Shown here piece after piece: positions 62,884 through 64,000 of a stretch of 64,000 nucleotides of DNA. The position numbers and the translations under genes are program-made. The notes beneath the pieces were generated by a model, which was given only the letters and a program-made list of their open reading frames with translations, was not told the DNA's origin and searched no databases. This DNA is from Bradyrhizobium canariense (GTDB taxonomy: Bacteria; Pseudomonadota; Alphaproteobacteria; Rhizobiales; Xanthobacteraceae). The stretch spans positions 267,951 to 331,950 of the forward strand of contig NZ_VSST01000015.1 in the NCBI RefSeq assembly GCF_019402665.1, in the 5' to 3' direction. Numbering within the stretch: position 1 is the stretch's first letter; each line of letters begins with the position of its first letter.

Positions 62884-63837
62884 GTGCTCGCCTATATCGC
62901 CAGACGCATCGTCTACGTCGTCCCGATCGTCATCAGCGTCGCGCTGGTGTGTTTTCTGCTCGTGCACATCACGCCGGGCGATCCGCTGGTGGCCGTGCTG
63001 CCGGCTGACGCCTCGCAGGAGCTCGCCGCGCAGCTCCGCACCGCCTATGGTTTCGACCGCCCGCTGCCGGTGCAGTTCGGGCTTTGGCTGCTCCGCGCAC
63101 TTCATGGCGATCTCGGCAATTCCATCGCCACGGGCCGCCCGGTGCTGGCCGAGGTCATGCGCGCGGTCAGCAACACGGTCACGCTGGCGATTGCGGCGGC
63201 GATCATCGGCTTCACCATGGGCATCCTGCTCGGCCTGATCGCCGGCTATTTCCGCGAGACCTGGATCGACAAGCTGGCGACATCCTTTGCCATCGCCGGC
63301 GTTTCGGTGCCGCATTACTGGCTTGGCATGGTGCTCGTCATCATCTTCTCGGTTCAGCTGAACTGGCTGCCCGCCGTCGGCGCCGGACCCGGCGGCTCGG
63401 CCGCCTGGGCCTGGGACTGGGCGCATTTGCAATATCTCGTGCTGCCGGCGATCACGACCTCGGTGATCCCGATGGGCATCGTCACCCGCACGGTGCGCGC
63501 GCTGACCGGCGACATTCTCAGCCAGGACTTCGTCGAGGCGCTGCGTGCAAAAGGCCTGCACGAGCGCGGGGTGTTCCGCCACGTCATCAAGAACGCCGCG
63601 CCCACCGCGCTCGCCGTGATGGGACTTCAGCTCGGTTACATGCTCGGCGGCTCGATTCTGATCGAGACCGTGTTTTCCTGGCCGGGCTCCGGCTTCCTGC
63701 TCAACTCGGCGATCTTCCAGCGCGACCTACCGCTGCTCCAGGGCACGATCCTGATCCTGGCGCTGTTCTTCGTCTTCCTCAATCTGCTGGTCGACATCGC
63801 GCAAGCCGCGATCGACCCGCGCATCAAGCGGGGCTAG
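62884..63837 (+). CDS. Peptide ABC transporter permease (DppB type)
   Basis: 317-residue permease with six helices. PGDPLVAVLPADASQELAAQ and the EAA loop FVEALRAKGLHERGVFRHVI match DppB. GTG start at 62884, with AAGGAAG upstream. The stop at 63835-63837 is 2 bp before a new ATG (63840), the usual coupling for a DppC gene. Confidence 0.92.
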   Translation: MLAYIARRIVYVVPIVISVALVCFLLVHITPGDPLVAVLPADASQELAAQLRTAYGFDRPLPVQFGLWLLRALHGDLGNSIATGRPVLAEVMRAVSNTVTLAIAAAIIGFTMGILLGLIAGYFRETWIDKLATSFAIAGVSVPHYWLGMVLVIIFSVQLNWLPAVGAGPGGSAAWAWDWAHLQYLVLPAITTSVIPMGIVTRTVRALTGDILSQDFVEALRAKGLHERGVFRHVIKNAAPTALAVMGLQLGYMLGGSILIETVFSWPGSGFLLNSAIFQRDLPLLQGTILILALFFVFLNLLVDIAQAAIDPRIKRG

Positions 63838-63839
63838 CG

Positions 63840-64000
63840 ATGAGCGAGGCTGGAGCCGTGAAAAGGGTGCGCTCCCTCCCCCGCCTGCGGGGGAGGGTTG
63901 GGGAGAGGGTGCCTCCTCAATCGAGAGTCCCCAAGAGGAGAGAGCCCTCACCCGGCGCTGCGCGCCGACCTCTCCCGCACGCGAGGGCTTTGCTTAATTG
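63840..64000 (+). CDS. Start of next gene (DppC-like?) invaded by a repeat, partial
   Basis: ATG at 63840 is 2 bp after the permease stop, so a coupled second permease is expected. The frame opens MSEAGAVKRVRSLPRLRGRV and stays open to the window edge, but from 63870 on it is palindromic repeat sequence rather than permease-like. Either the true gene starts further right, or a repeat has inserted into its 5' end. Right end outside window. Confidence 0.35.
   Translation, partial: MSEAGAVKRVRSLPRLRGRVGERVPPQSRVPKRREPSPGAARRPLPHARALLN
63870..63989. repeat. C/G-rich intergenic repeat at the permease junction
   Basis: CCCTCCCCCGC (63874-63884) and GCGGGGGAGGG (63887-63897) form a perfect 11-bp stem. 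The element continues to CTCTCCCGCACGCGAGGGC near 63989. It is the same family as those at 46369 and 62713, and begins 30 bp inside the open frame from 63840. Confidence 0.75.

Overview
The window is a chromosomal stretch of a high-GC alphaproteobacterium, almost certainly Bradyrhizobium or a close relative. The evidence is a HemA of the ALAS (C4) type reading like the Bradyrhizobium enzyme, two perfect FixK/FNR-type boxes, an Irr-like Fur-family regulator, many ABC importers, and several intergenic palindromic repeat families familiar from Bradyrhizobiaceae genomes. No rRNA, tRNA, phage, insertion sequence or CRISPR array was seen.

Layout. 1-4340: a truncated winged-helix/ATPase regulator divergent from an ohr - Tat-exported alpha/beta hydrolase pair, then a cytochrome P460-like gene. 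4351-14507 (minus strand): a symporter-histidine kinase hybrid, hemA behind a FixK box, a HEAT-repeat protein, an MBL-fold hydrolase, a chemotaxis receptor and an outer-membrane barrel. 14731-17131: small genes, including a paralogous pair of tiny secreted proteins and a two-gene micro-operon. 17150-22221: a peptide ABC importer (substrate-binding protein, two permeases, fused double ATPase). 22440-23412: a frameshifted small gene and an Irr paralogue sharing one FixK box. 23420-28146: two paralogous winged-helix/TolB-like/TPR regulators flanking an MddA-like methyltransferase and a GFA-family protein. 28585-36970: metabolic and hypothetical genes (fumarase-superfamily lyase, M29 aminopeptidase, SUKH-like protein, cupin, amidohydrolase, DMT permease, secreted MBL protein) and an AbrB/PIN toxin-antitoxin pair. 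37039-39311: an ABC-2-like exporter. 39575-46361: a complete liv-type importer with an embedded acyl-CoA ligase. 46522-59043: an LprI-like secreted protein, a LapG-like (BTLCP) periplasmic cysteine protease, a 2,500-residue FecR/VCBS/beta-helix secreted adhesin, and a CHASE2 adenylate cyclase. 59228-64000: two divergent paralogous peptide-binding proteins, a DppB-like permease, and the start of a next gene interrupted by a palindromic repeat.

The strongest candidate for an undescribed system is the 47.8-59.0 kb block. A LapG-like protease diverges from a giant adhesin carrying a FecR domain, and the adhesin is followed after 62 bp by a cyclase with an extracytoplasmic CHASE2 sensor. This suggests an adhesin whose surface state is proteolytically controlled and reported through cAMP. 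Secondary candidates are the regulator-flanked MddA/GFA locus with a 22-bp tandem operator-like repeat, the FixK-linked Irr paralogue, and the small secreted protein family.
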